DNA of 64,000 nt from the NCBI GenBank assembly GCA_000980705.1, contig LBCK01000001.1:806001-870000 (forward strand), given 5' to 3'. The position numbers were made by a program, and so were the translations under genes. Positions 28,788 through 36,935 of the stretch are shown piece by piece. Position 1 is the first letter of the stretch; each line of letters begins with the position of its first letter. This stretch comes from Ruminococcus sp. UNK.MGS-30 (GTDB lineage: Bacteria > Bacillota > Clostridia > Oscillospirales > Ruminococcaceae). The notes beneath the pieces were generated by a model that did not search any database, had not been told where the DNA came from, and saw only the letters and a list, made by a program, of their open reading frames with translations.

Positions 28788-29677
28788 AAATGGCATATGA
28801 AAAACGAAAGAGTATGTACGGCTACTGCTTCATTGCGCTGTGGTTTATCGGCGCACTCATATTCTTTCTGATCCCGGTGGTGGAATCCCTGTTCTACTCG
28901 TTCCGGGAAGTCAGCCCGGACACCGGCGGCATGGTCGGTCCGTTTGTGGGACTGGACAACTATAACTATGCGTTCAACGTAGACCCGAACTACCGCCAGT
29001 ACCTGGTCAAGGTGCTGAAAGACACCGCCTGGAAAACGCCGCTGATTCTGGTGTTCTCCCTGTTCGTGGCAGTCATTCTGAACCAGAAGTTCAAGGGACG
29101 GACCTTCTCCCGTGCCGTGTTCTTCCTCCCGGTCATCATTGCCACCGGTCCGGTGTACAACATCATCAACGGCAACCTGCAAAGCACCGGCAACAGCGAT
29201 GCCAGCCAGTTTTCCACCATGTTCTCCACTGACCTGCTGGGTCAGCTGATGGAGTTCCTGGGCATCTACGGCATCTCCGACAGTATGCAGACCACCATTG
29301 AAACGGTGTCGGACAACATCTTCGGCATCGTCTGGAACTCCGGCATCCAGATTCTGATCTTCCTGGCGGCGCTCCAGAACATTCCGGTCTCCGCCAAGGA
29401 GGCGGCGCAGATGGAGGGTGCGACGGCGTGGGAATACTTCTGGAAGATCACCCTGCCCTACGTCAGCCCCATGATCCTGGCGTGCTTTATCTTTACCATC
29501 ATTGATTCCTTTACCGACCCGAACAACGTGGTCATGGGTCGTATCCTCGACCTGCAAAGCGACTGGCAGTACGGCCCGGCATCGGCAATGGCGTGGGTAT
29601 ACTTCGCCATTGTGCTGGCGGCGGTGGGTATCATTACCGCAATCCTCAACAAGTTCATTTACTACGAAGTAGACTAA
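28784..29677 (+). CDS. Sugar ABC transporter permease (MalF-type), second pair
   Basis: A 297-residue protein, start overlapping the preceding stop. Six hydrophobic segments are visible. The EAA loop is seen as SAKEAAQMEGATAWEYFWK. It has little close similarity to the first MalF-type permease beyond family motifs, so the second pair is not a recent duplication. A slightly later ATG (28790) is also possible. Confidence 0.9.
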   Translation: MKMAYEKRKSMYGYCFIALWFIGALIFFLIPVVESLFYSFREVSPDTGGMVGPFVGLDNYNYAFNVDPNYRQYLVKVLKDTAWKTPLILVFSLFVAVILNQKFKGRTFSRAVFFLPVIIATGPVYNIINGNLQSTGNSDASQFSTMFSTDLLGQLMEFLGIYGISDSMQTTIETVSDNIFGIVWNSGIQILIFLAALQNIPVSAKEAAQMEGATAWEYFWKITLPYVSPMILACFIFTIIDSFTDPNNVVMGRILDLQSDWQYGPASAMAWVYFAIVLAAVGIITAILNKFIYYEVD

Positions 29678-29693
29678 AAAGGAGATGTCAGTT

Positions 29694-30722
29694 ATGGAAA
29701 CAACAAAAAATAAGCCGCTGGCATCCCCGAAAGCGGATGCCCAGGTGGGCAACGGCATGAGCAAGCGTGAGGCTCGGAAGATCCGCATGAAGAGCATGAA
29801 CAAATCCGAGATCGCCTATATGCGCCGGAAACGGGTGTTTGAGGCAGTCTGGCCGTTTTTCCGGTTCTTCATCCTTTTCGGACTCTGCTTTGTCATCCTC
29901 TATCCGCTGATCTATATGATCAGCTGTGCGTTCCGTGACCCCACGGACATGAGCGACCCCACCGTTATGTGGATTCCTCGTCACCTCACCTGGAGCGTTA
30001 TCAAGGATACTGCCAATGTCATGGACATCTGGAGCACGCTGAAAACCACGCTCCTGCTGAATGTGGGCTGCTCGCTGGTACAGGTGGCATCCTGCGCACT
30101 GGCAGGTTATGGTTTCGCCCGGTTCAAGTTCAAGGGAAAGGGCATTCTCTTCGGCATCGTCGTCATGATGATCCTGGTGCCGTCGCAGATCATCTCCATT
30201 CCCCAGTACATGATGTTCCGGAACTTTGGTTTCGGCAGCCTGTCGGTAAACCTCATCAACTCCAAGCTCTGTATGTACCTGCCGGCAGCCATGGGCAACG
30301 GCATCCGTGCCGGACTGATGATCTTCATTTTCCGTCAGTTCTTCAAGGGTCTGCCCAAGGAGCTGGAAGATGCCGCATATCTGGACGGCTGCGGTCCGCT
30401 CCGCACCTTCGTCCAGGTCATGATCCCCAACGCATCCTCCTCGTTTCTGACCGTGTTCCTGTTCTCCGTAGTCTGGTACTGGAATGACTACTATGTCAGC
30501 TCCACCTTCTTCACCAAGAACCAGACCATTGCGCTGATGCTGAAAAATCTGAGCACCCTGCTTTCCCAGCAGCTGTTCAACAACGCAGATGTCAGCCCCA
30601 GAGAACAGATCGTCTGGATGGAGGCAGGCTGTCTGATCGCAATTCTGCCCATTCTGATTATGTATGTGTTCCTCCAGAAGTATTTCACCGAAGGTATCGA
30701 ACGCTCCGGTCTGGTTGGTTAA
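29694..30722 (+). CDS. Sugar ABC transporter permease (MalG-type), second pair
   Basis: A 342-residue protein. The ATG at 29694 lies nine bases after AAAGGAG; an ATG at 29685 touches that site. It has a long charged N-terminal cytoplasmic part (residues 1-55), then six hydrophobic segments. The EAA-type loop is seen as PKELEDAAYLDGCGPLRTF. It is the last gene of the operon, followed by a terminator. Confidence 0.9.
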   Translation: METTKNKPLASPKADAQVGNGMSKREARKIRMKSMNKSEIAYMRRKRVFEAVWPFFRFFILFGLCFVILYPLIYMISCAFRDPTDMSDPTVMWIPRHLTWSVIKDTANVMDIWSTLKTTLLLNVGCSLVQVASCALAGYGFARFKFKGKGILFGIVVMMILVPSQIISIPQYMMFRNFGFGSLSVNLINSKLCMYLPAAMGNGIRAGLMIFIFRQFFKGLPKELEDAAYLDGCGPLRTFVQVMIPNASSSFLTVFLFSVVWYWNDYYVSSTFFTKNQTIALMLKNLSTLLSQQLFNNADVSPREQIVWMEAGCLIAILPILIMYVFLQKYFTEGIERSGLVG

Positions 30723-30766
30723 CATTTCGAAATAAGATGTACCCGGTCTTTTGCAGACGGGTTCTG

Positions 30767-30800
30767 AAAGGCGCTTTCCGCTGGGAGAGCGCCTTTTGGT
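30767..30800 (+). terminator. Terminator of the sugar transport operon
   Basis: AAAGGCGCT pairs with AGCGCCTTT (GC-rich stem near 9 bp), followed by a T-rich stretch. Confidence 0.75.
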
Positions 30801-30842
30801 TTTTCTATCTATCCTTATATAGAAAGAGACCAAATGTTCCGC

Positions 30843-30870
30843 ACCCCTTTTCCCGAATCTGCATACGTTA
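30843..30870 (+). promoter_or_regulatory. Candidate sigma-K-type promoter of dpaA
   Basis: AC (30843-30844), 17 bases, then CATACGTTA (30862-30870), which fits the AC-N16/17-CATA-NNN-TA form of mother-cell sigma-K promoters. It lies about 170 bases before dpaA, a sigma-K gene in Bacillus subtilis. The pattern match is seen; its use is inferred. Confidence 0.45.
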
Positions 30871-31044
30871 AGGATGTAAGGGCAGCGCTGTGTGCTGTCC
30901 GGAAATCTATTTTTCAGGAATGCCTTGCGGCAGTGCTTTCAACAGGTTTTCCACGTAGAAATGAGTGGAAAAGTTGAAAACCTGTTGAAAACATCACTTT
31001 TTCACTGTGGAAAACCGCAGAAATGCGGAGCGGAGGGAAAAACT

Positions 31045-31848
31045 ATGACATCCGACAATGTGATTCTTGTGGCAGGCGGAGACCTGCGGCAGCAGTACGC
31101 CGCCCGGCGGCTGCGGCAAAAGACCGGGGCAGACGTATGGACGCTGGGACTTCCGGCGCAGTCCGGGCTGCACAGTGCGGAAACGCTGGAGGAAGTGCCG
31201 GCGTATGACGTTCTGGTGCTGCCTGTTCCGGCGAGTCCGGACGGAACAACTGTCCCGGCACCGTTCGGAAAGGCGGCGCTCCCGCTGGAGACGCTGGCGG
31301 CGCACGGCAAGCCCGGGGCGCTGGTGCTGGGCGGAGCGTGCGGCGGCATTCTTCCGTGGCTGGAATCCCGGGGACTGGCGGCGGCGGACTATCTCCGCCG
31401 GGAGGAACTCTGCCTGGCGAATGCCGTGCCGTCTGCGGAGGGCGCCATCCAGATCGCCATGGAAGAGACCGCCCGGACGCTGCACGGCACGGCAGCGCTG
31501 GTGATCGGCTACGGCAGGATCGGCATGGCGCTTGCGCCACGGCTGCGTGGCCTGGGGATGGATGTGACCGTCTGCGCCAGACGGTGCGAGACCCGGGCGC
31601 TGGCAGAGATGCAGGGATTCGCTGCCGTGCCGATGGAACAGCTCCCGGCTGCGGCAAAGGCAGCCCCGGTGATCTTCAACACCGTCCCGGCGCTGGTGCT
31701 GGATGAAACTGTGCTGAAAGGGCTGCCGCAGGAAACCTTGGTGATCGACCTGGCGTCCCGTCCCGGCGGCACGGACTTCGAGGCGGCAAAACGCCTGAGA
31801 ACACGTGTGGTGTGGGCATTGTCCCTTCCGCCGGAAATGCGGCGTTGA
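31045..31848 (+). CDS. dpaA: Dipicolinate synthase subunit A, 5' part (interrupted)
   Basis: As read, this frame encodes 267 residues and ends at TGA. DpaA (SpoVFA) with DpaB makes dipicolinic acid from dihydroxytetrahydrodipicolinate in the sporulating mother cell. A Rossmann motif is seen at VIGYGRIGMALAPRLRGLG near residue 153 and a late segment VVWALSLP typical of the family. After LP (codon ending 31830) the sequence turns into PEMRR-stop, whereas the family continues with a GKVAP-TAGEII tail. That tail is found at 36918-37016. Joined at the shared TCCG, the product is 294 residues, close to the Bacillus protein. GGAGGG precedes the ATG. Confidence 0.9.
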   Translation: MTSDNVILVAGGDLRQQYAARRLRQKTGADVWTLGLPAQSGLHSAETLEEVPAYDVLVLPVPASPDGTTVPAPFGKAALPLETLAAHGKPGALVLGGACGGILPWLESRGLAAADYLRREELCLANAVPSAEGAIQIAMEETARTLHGTAALVIGYGRIGMALAPRLRGLGMDVTVCARRCETRALAEMQGFAAVPMEQLPAAAKAAPVIFNTVPALVLDETVLKGLPQETLVIDLASRPGGTDFEAAKRLRTRVVWALSLPPEMRR

Positions 31849-31852
31849 CACA
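31809..31852. other. Left attachment site (attL) of the dpaA intervening element
   Basis: Core TCCG at 31827-31830. On the element side, seven bases after the core, stands TGCGGCGTTGACACA (31838-31852), the inverse of TGTGCCAACGCCGCA at the right end. The dpaA side supplies one half of attB. The crossover pair CC is at the centre of symmetry. Confidence 0.8.
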
Positions 31853-32000
31853 CGCTGGAAAGGGGTTCCAGGCGTCAAAAATGTTGAAAAGTCGGTGGAA
31901 AGACTGTTGAATTGAGAATTCCAGGCTGAAAATTGTGAAAAAGCGACAAAAACGGGGATAATATCCAGCAAAGAATCTAAAGAAAATTGAGTCAATGGGC

Positions 32001-32209
32001 TTGACACGGGCGCAATAATATGTTAAAATACGTATGTAAATTGTTTACGAGGGCTTTTTATAGGTGCTTGTAAGCATGAAGATTGCCGCAGCGTGCGTCT
32101 TTCGGGTATGGAAGCGGGATTGCCCGGATGCGAATGCGACTGTTGGGGTTGGATGAATCACATCCATGCAGACGGCAATGAAACTCAACTAAAAGAGAGG
32201 TAAAGAGAA
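32001..32209 (+). promoter_or_regulatory. Promoter and structured leader of the element cargo genes
   Basis: TTGACA (32001-32006), 17 bases, TAAAAT (32024-32029). The leader of about 174 bases has a long-range pair, GATTGCCG near 32080 with CGGCAAT near 32173, enclosing a G-rich region with smaller hairpins. AGAGAGGTAAAGAGAA precedes the ATG. The long leader suggests post-transcriptional control, but no known riboswitch was recognised. Confidence 0.55.
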
Positions 32210-34432
32210 ATGAAGAAGACATTCAACAGACTTCTTGCTGCAACTGTCGCAATTCCGGTTGCACTGGGTCAGATTCTTGCAATTTCTGCAAACGCTGCGG
32301 AAGCTCCGGCAGCAATGCAGGTCACCGCAGATCAGCTGCTGAAGGTAAACCCGGAGACTGGTTTCCCGACTGACGCTGAGGGCGATACCATTGAATACAC
32401 AGTAGAGTCCGACTGGAACACTGTACTGGGTAAGAAGGTAGAGTCTGCTGCAAACGGCAAGACCATCACCCTGAATGCTAAGGATCTGGTTGCTGGTTTC
32501 AACACCAACAACTACTACGCTGGACTGCTGAAGGACATCGTAAACGCTTCTGAAAATCCGACCGCTACGGTAGAAAACGGCGTTGTAACGATCTCCGGCA
32601 CTGCTGATCTGGAAAGCTATCTGGCTCCGCAGCTGAAGGACAAGCTGGCTGGCATGAGCGGCTATGAGAACGTAACTCTGGATACTTCCATCCTGAAGGG
32701 CGTTTCCTACACCGCAACCATCACCACTGATCTGGCAAACAGCAAGGAAGTAAAGGCTGACCTGAGCTTCACAGCCGGCGGCAAGACCTACACTGTAGAT
32801 ACTGCTACAGATTACATGAACGCTGTATATGACAGCCTGGAATCCCAGGTTGAGGCTGCTGTTGACCAGAAGGTCAAGGATCTGGCAAAGCAGTACGGCA
32901 TGACAGAAGATGAAGTTCGTGCAAACGCTGACTTCGACATCGCTGGCGACCTGGCAGCTCTGAAGGCTGAGACCGACAAGCTGGGCAGCAAGATCGACAC
33001 CGTGAAGAAGAAGTATGACGCTGCAAAGAACCTGTCTACTGCAACTAAGACATACGGCACTGCTGACGAGGCAATCGCAGCTGGTGTTAACTATGCTGTA
33101 AAGAAGGGCATCCAGTCCGCAGCAAACCTGCCGACAACCGTTAATGGTCTGGTTGGCAAGTACGGCGCACAGTTCGACAAGGCTGTTTCTTCTGTAAACA
33201 GCAGCCTGCAGGATGCCGGCGTAAATGTTGAGATCGCTGTAAAGTCCGGCGATGTTGCTGCTCTGCTGAACGGCGCGTCCAATGTAACTGTTGGCGCAGC
33301 TGCCGGCACTTACACCGCTACTTTCGAAGTTGCTGATGCTGAATACGATGCAGTTGTTGCATATGTAAAGGCTGAAGTTGCAAAGAGCGACAAGCTGGCA
33401 AACAAGGAAGTTGAAAGCGTAGAGACCACCAAGACTGTTACCGTTAAGGGCGCAGCTGCTGGCACTGCATCTTTCAATGTTGAGCGTGACGTTGTTGTTG
33501 TTCTGAAGGATAAGGAAACCACAACTTCCACTTCTGAAACAACTGATACTACAGAGACCACTGTAACAACTGCAACTGGCTCTGACACAGATACCAACAC
33601 GCAGACTACTGTAACAACTGTATCTGGCTCTGAAACAAACACTGAGACGAATACTGAGACCAACACCAATACCAATACAGAAACTAACACTGAGACCAAC
33701 ACAGAAACCAATACTGAAACCAATACTGAAACCAATACTGAGACCAACACAGAAACCAATACCGAAACTGGAACCGGCACTGGCACAGGTACAACCGAGA
33801 CTCTGCCGACTGGCGTTTCTTCTGTAGAGGTTAAGCTGGTTGACGCTGAGACCGCTGAGGACATCTACCTGTCCAACGAAGAGTCCTTCGACGTTGCTGG
33901 TTTGATCGAGTCCGTAACTCTGCACCTGGAAGACGGTACTGACTATCAGGTACAGGATCCGGCAACTGCAATTGACTTTGCAATGACTCCGGCTGAGGCT
34001 TATGCAACTGTTGACCAGAAGGCTGGCGCAGGCAAGGTTTACTTCAACGGCGAAGTTGGTCTGAAGTACAAGGGTGAAGAAGATCTGACCATCAGCGAAA
34101 CCGTTAAGGTTGCTGTAGCTCTGAAGGGCGATACAAACCTGGATGGTAAGGTAACAAGTACTGACCTGTACGACACCATGCTGTACATCGCACTGAAGGG
34201 TGCTGGTGAGAAGGAATACTTCGACACCGTAAAGAATGGCACTGCACTGGAGACCAAGCTGGCTTACCTGGCATCTGATATTGATACCGAGTCCAAGGCT
34301 GGCGCAAACACAGACGATGCTAAGCTGGATTCCACCGATATGCTGTACACTCAGGTATACCAGGCATACAACGGTGCTGGTGAACACATCGACTGGGCAG
34401 AGGCTCTGAAGATCGCTAACGGCGGTAAGTAA
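32210..34432 (+). CDS. Secreted dockerin-bearing surface protein (element cargo)
   Basis: 740 residues: signal peptide (cut near SANAAEA), an unrecognised region of about 450 residues with alternating beta and helical parts, a Thr/Glu/Asn linker with many NTET repeats (about 475-520), a second beta domain (about 530-635), then a C-terminal dockerin-like pair of calcium loops (DTNLDGKVTSTDL near residue 641, and a diverged second loop near DDAKLDSTDML with a long insert between). Codons GCT, GTT, GTA and ACT are far more frequent than in neighbouring genes, a mark of high expression. The order, a dockerin protein followed by a single-cohesin wall-anchored protein, recalls cttA-scaE of R. flavefaciens, but homology is not shown. 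Confidence 0.75.
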   Translation: MKKTFNRLLAATVAIPVALGQILAISANAAEAPAAMQVTADQLLKVNPETGFPTDAEGDTIEYTVESDWNTVLGKKVESAANGKTITLNAKDLVAGFNTNNYYAGLLKDIVNASENPTATVENGVVTISGTADLESYLAPQLKDKLAGMSGYENVTLDTSILKGVSYTATITTDLANSKEVKADLSFTAGGKTYTVDTATDYMNAVYDSLESQVEAAVDQKVKDLAKQYGMTEDEVRANADFDIAGDLAALKAETDKLGSKIDTVKKKYDAAKNLSTATKTYGTADEAIAAGVNYAVKKGIQSAANLPTTVNGLVGKYGAQFDKAVSSVNSSLQDAGVNVEIAVKSGDVAALLNGASNVTVGAAAGTYTATFEVADAEYDAVVAYVKAEVAKSDKLANKEVESVETTKTVTVKGAAAGTASFNVERDVVVVLKDKETTTSTSETTDTTETTVTTATGSDTDTNTQTTVTTVSGSETNTETNTETNTNTNTETNTETNTETNTETNTETNTETNTETNTETGTGTGTGTTETLPTGVSSVEVKLVDAETAEDIYLSNEESFDVAGLIESVTLHLEDGTDYQVQDPATAIDFAMTPAEAYATVDQKAGAGKVYFNGEVGLKYKGEEDLTISETVKVAVALKGDTNLDGKVTSTDLYDTMLYIALKGAGEKEYFDTVKNGTALETKLAYLASDIDTESKAGANTDDAKLDSTDMLYTQVYQAYNGAGEHIDWAEALKIANGGK

Positions 34433-34545
34433 GAATCTCTTTTCCCGCAACTCTTATTTAAGCTTGTATATGTTGGTGGTGTGAGGTGCATATCACACCG
34501 CTGATATATCACATATAATTTTATTCTTGAAAGGAAATAGAAACA

Positions 34546-35280
34546 ATGAAGACTACATTGAAAAAGACAATGGCAGCTCTTTCTGCTGCTGCTGTTGTAG
34601 CTGCATCCGCTGCTGTTATGGCTATTCCGACAAGTGCTGCAGGTATGTCCCTGACTATCGGTAGTGCTACTATGACTCTGGCTGAACTGAAGGCTGCTGA
34701 TTACAAGGTAACTCTGCCGATCGGTTCTACCGCTGAATTCAACAGCGTAGGCGTAGGCGTTACCCTGGGTGAAGGCCTGTCCTATGTTGAAGATGGTATG
34801 GAAACAACTGCTAAGGGCGCATCTGGCCTGGCAGTAGAGAGCAACGGCTTCGTATTCATGCCGTTCAGCTATGCAAGCGTTCCGCTTAAGACCCTGAAGC
34901 CGGGTCAGTTCGCTCAGATCACCGTTAAGGTAACTGACGCAGCTAAGGCTGGCGATGTATTCAACCTGACCATTGCTGGTAAGGATTCTGACGGTACTGT
35001 TATGGAATACAAGAACGGTGTAACCGGTGAAACTGGTGAGGCTGGTTCTGGCGCAGGCACCATCACTATCGTTGCAGATGCAACCGATGCTCCGACTGAA
35101 GCTCCGACAACTGCTCCGGTAGCAACTGGCACAACTGCTGCTACTACAACCACTAAGAAGGCTGCTGCTGCTAAGTCCACTTCTTCTCCGAAGACTGGCG
35201 ACGCTCTGCCGGTAGCTGGCGTAGCTGTAGCTGTAGCTGTAATCGGTGGCGTAGCACTGGTAGCTAAGAAGAGAAAGTAA
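34546..35280 (+). CDS. Cell-wall-anchored protein with one cohesin-like module (element cargo)
   Basis: 244 residues: signal peptide (to about PTSAA), one cohesin-like beta-sandwich (about residues 34-182; opening LTIGSATMTLAELKAADYKV, closing strand with AKAGDVFNLTI and GTITIV), an Ala/Thr linker, and a sorting signal SPKTGD (residues 214-219) with a hydrophobic span and KKRK tail. It should be attached to peptidoglycan by a sortase and present one docking module. Its opening signature matches modules of the proteins at 55.7 and 62.3 kb. AAAGGAAATAG precedes the ATG. Codon use matches its upstream neighbour. Confidence 0.8.
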   Translation: MKTTLKKTMAALSAAAVVAASAAVMAIPTSAAGMSLTIGSATMTLAELKAADYKVTLPIGSTAEFNSVGVGVTLGEGLSYVEDGMETTAKGASGLAVESNGFVFMPFSYASVPLKTLKPGQFAQITVKVTDAAKAGDVFNLTIAGKDSDGTVMEYKNGVTGETGEAGSGAGTITIVADATDAPTEAPTTAPVATGTTAATTTTKKAAAAKSTSSPKTGDALPVAGVAVAVAVIGGVALVAKKRK

Positions 35281-35338
35281 GCTTTCGCTGCGATAGCAGC
35301 AAATAGCGCAACTGAATCTTAACGCATTTTATGCGTGA

Positions 35339-35378
35339 AAAGAGGGCATCTCCTTCGGGAGGTGTCCTCTTTGTTTTT
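35339..35378 (+). terminator. Terminator of the element cargo genes
   Basis: AAGAGGGCATCTCC, a TTCG loop and GGAGGTGTCCTCTT form a long stem followed by TTTGTTTTTT. It separates cargo transcription from the recombinase gene. Confidence 0.9.
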
Positions 35379-35412
35379 TCCGGCGCATAGAGTATAGCGA
35401 GGTGATAGCATC

Positions 35413-36888
35413 ATGATCGCAATTTATGCCCGTCAGTCGGTGGAGCGCCCCGATTCCATTTCTATTGCCATGCAGGTGGAACACTGCCGCCGCATCTGTC
35501 CTGCCGAGGCGGAGGTGCGTGTGTTTACTGACCGGGGCTTTACCGGAACCAACACCCACCGCCCGGCGTTCCGGGAAATGCTGGAGGCGGTGGAACAGGG
35601 CGAAGTGGAAAGCGTCTATGTGTATAAGCTGGATCGGATTTCCCGTTCCCTCTGCGACTTTGCCGCAATGATGCAGACGTTCCGCCGCCGGAATGTGACG
35701 CTCCACTCCGTCCGGGAGAGTTTCGACACACGGACGGAGATCGGTGGAATGCTGCTGAATCTGCTGATGATGTTTGCGGAGCTGGAGCAGAAAACCATCG
35801 CCGGTAGAGTCCGGGACAATTACTACGCCAGAGCCGCCCAGCAGCTGGCACTGGGCGGAACGCCGCCGTATGGATACACCGGGAAAAACGTCCGCATCTC
35901 GAACCACACCGCCACTATTCTGGAAGTTCAGCCCGACGAGGCGGCGCAGGTGCAGGCGTTTTATACGGGCTACGGCATCGCCGGGCAGAACGTGGAACAG
36001 CTGGTGCAGGCGGCAAACCGTTCCGGCAGCCGCACCCGAAACGGGGCGAACTGGTCGAACAGCGCCGTTTTGCGTATCCTGCGCAGCCCGGTGTATGTCC
36101 GGGGCGACCTCCGGAGCGCTGTCTTTTTGCAGGAACAGGGCGTGGAACTGACCCATCCGCTGGAACAGTACTGCCAGGGCAACGGCTACCTGGTCTACGG
36201 CAGTCCAGCCGCACGCCACGGCGCAAAGCTGACCCGGCTGCAGGGAGAACATATGGCGGCAGGACTTCACCCCGGCATCGTGGACAGCGACCTGTGGCTG
36301 AGCGTCCAGGAACGGCTGGCGGCTCGTGGCGGCTGTACCAACCGTGGCACAGGTCATCGCTCCTGGCTCCAGGGGCTGGCGGTTTGCGGTCTCTGCGGCG
36401 CACATTGCTACGCCCGAAACAACGGCAAGGGCGCAGCGTATACCTATTTCGTCTGCCGGGGCAAGCGCCAGGGCATCTGTCCCGGCATCCCCGGTCTGCG
36501 CACCCAGTGGGTGGAGGACGCCGTTTCGCCCATTCTGGCACAGCAGGCAGAACAGCTTTTGCCCTATGCGGAGACAACGCCCCAGCTCGACCCGGCGGCG
36601 GTGGCGCTGGAGGAACTGGAACAGCGGATGCGCTGCCTGGCGGCGGAATTGTCCCAGCCCACGGCGGCGGCAGATTTTCTCCGGGAAGAGCTGAACCGCC
36701 TGGCACAGGAGCGCCGGGAACTGGAACAGCAGCTGCGCCGGGAATCGACCGGACGAACGGAAACACCTGCCGGCAGCTGGGCGGCGTGGTGGGAGACTGC
36801 CAGGCTGGAACAGCGCAGACAGGCGGCGGCATTGCTGCTCCGGGAGGTGCGGCTCTATCCCGACCACGGCGAGGCGGTTTTGCACTGA
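35413..36888 (+). CDS. Large serine recombinase of the dpaA element
   Basis: 491 residues. The catalytic domain starts IAIYARQS with Ser9 as nucleophile; the conserved arginines are in YKLDRISRSL and in the RVRDNYYARAAQ helix. A recombinase DNA-binding domain follows (GGTPPYGYTG onward), then a zinc ribbon with C325, C328, C348 and C356, and a coiled-coil tail rich in E, L and R. Length and order match SpoIVCA/SprA-type recombinases. GAGGTGAT precedes the ATG. The gene ends 26 bases from the right attachment core, as is usual for self-acting elements. The expected act is excision that restores dpaA. No partner directionality factor was identified. Confidence 0.93.
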   Translation: MIAIYARQSVERPDSISIAMQVEHCRRICPAEAEVRVFTDRGFTGTNTHRPAFREMLEAVEQGEVESVYVYKLDRISRSLCDFAAMMQTFRRRNVTLHSVRESFDTRTEIGGMLLNLLMMFAELEQKTIAGRVRDNYYARAAQQLALGGTPPYGYTGKNVRISNHTATILEVQPDEAAQVQAFYTGYGIAGQNVEQLVQAANRSGSRTRNGANWSNSAVLRILRSPVYVRGDLRSAVFLQEQGVELTHPLEQYCQGNGYLVYGSPAARHGAKLTRLQGEHMAAGLHPGIVDSDLWLSVQERLAARGGCTNRGTGHRSWLQGLAVCGLCGAHCYARNNGKGAAYTYFVCRGKRQGICPGIPGLRTQWVEDAVSPILAQQAEQLLPYAETTPQLDPAAVALEELEQRMRCLAAELSQPTAAADFLREELNRLAQERRELEQQLRRESTGRTETPAGSWAAWWETARLEQRRQAAALLLREVRLYPDHGEAVLH

Positions 36889-36891
36889 AAA

Positions 36892-36935
36892 TGTGCCAAC
36901 GCCGCACCGCCGCTCCGGGAAAGGTTGCACCCATG
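36892..36935. other. Right attachment site (attR) of the dpaA element
   Basis: TGTGCCAACGCCGCA (36892-36906), seven bases, core TCCG (36914-36917), then the continuation of dpaA. Symmetric with the left site about the CC of the core. Confidence 0.8.

Larger units (their letters stand above)
31831..36917. mobile_element. Skin-like intervening element inside dpaA (5,087 bp)
   Basis: The element separates codons 262 and 263 of a restored dpaA. It carries, left to right, a structured leader, a secreted dockerin protein, a sortase-anchored cohesin-like protein and a large serine recombinase whose stop lies 26 bases from the right core. The ends are inverted repeats matching at 17 of 22 positions around TCCG. 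No phage structural genes are present. Known cases of this type are the sigK skin element and SP-beta in spsM of Bacillus subtilis, which are excised by serine recombinases during sporulation. Excision here is inferred from restored frame, family length and att symmetry. Confidence 0.88.

Noticed and set aside
31045..31848. dpaA as a simple decayed pseudogene
   Set aside because: The tail is intact, in frame after joining at the shared core, and the intervening DNA has an intact recombinase and symmetric att sites. Decay would not preserve these.
33640..33765. The repeated NTET coding stretch as a CRISPR-like or tandem DNA repeat
   Set aside because: It is an in-frame low-complexity linker within a secreted protein, with codon variation between units.
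32189..34450. A 753-residue open frame on the minus strand opposite the whole dockerin cargo gene
   Set aside because: It has no ribosome site, its composition (Ser/Cys/Val runs) mirrors codon bias of the plus gene, and the plus gene has signal peptide, linker and dockerin. A shadow frame.
32210..35280. Naming the cargo genes cttA and scaE
   Set aside because: Order and module types agree, but the modules do not look closely alike in sequence from memory, so symbols were left out.
35386..35394. CATAGAGTA before the recombinase as a sigma-K/E promoter
   Set aside because: The expected -35 AC is missing, and the predicted start would fall within the ribosome site. Too weak to claim.
31849..35412. 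A small directionality factor gene (SprB-like) inside the element
   Set aside because: I could find no short frame with a ribosome site apart from the cargo genes and the recombinase. It may be encoded elsewhere or not needed.
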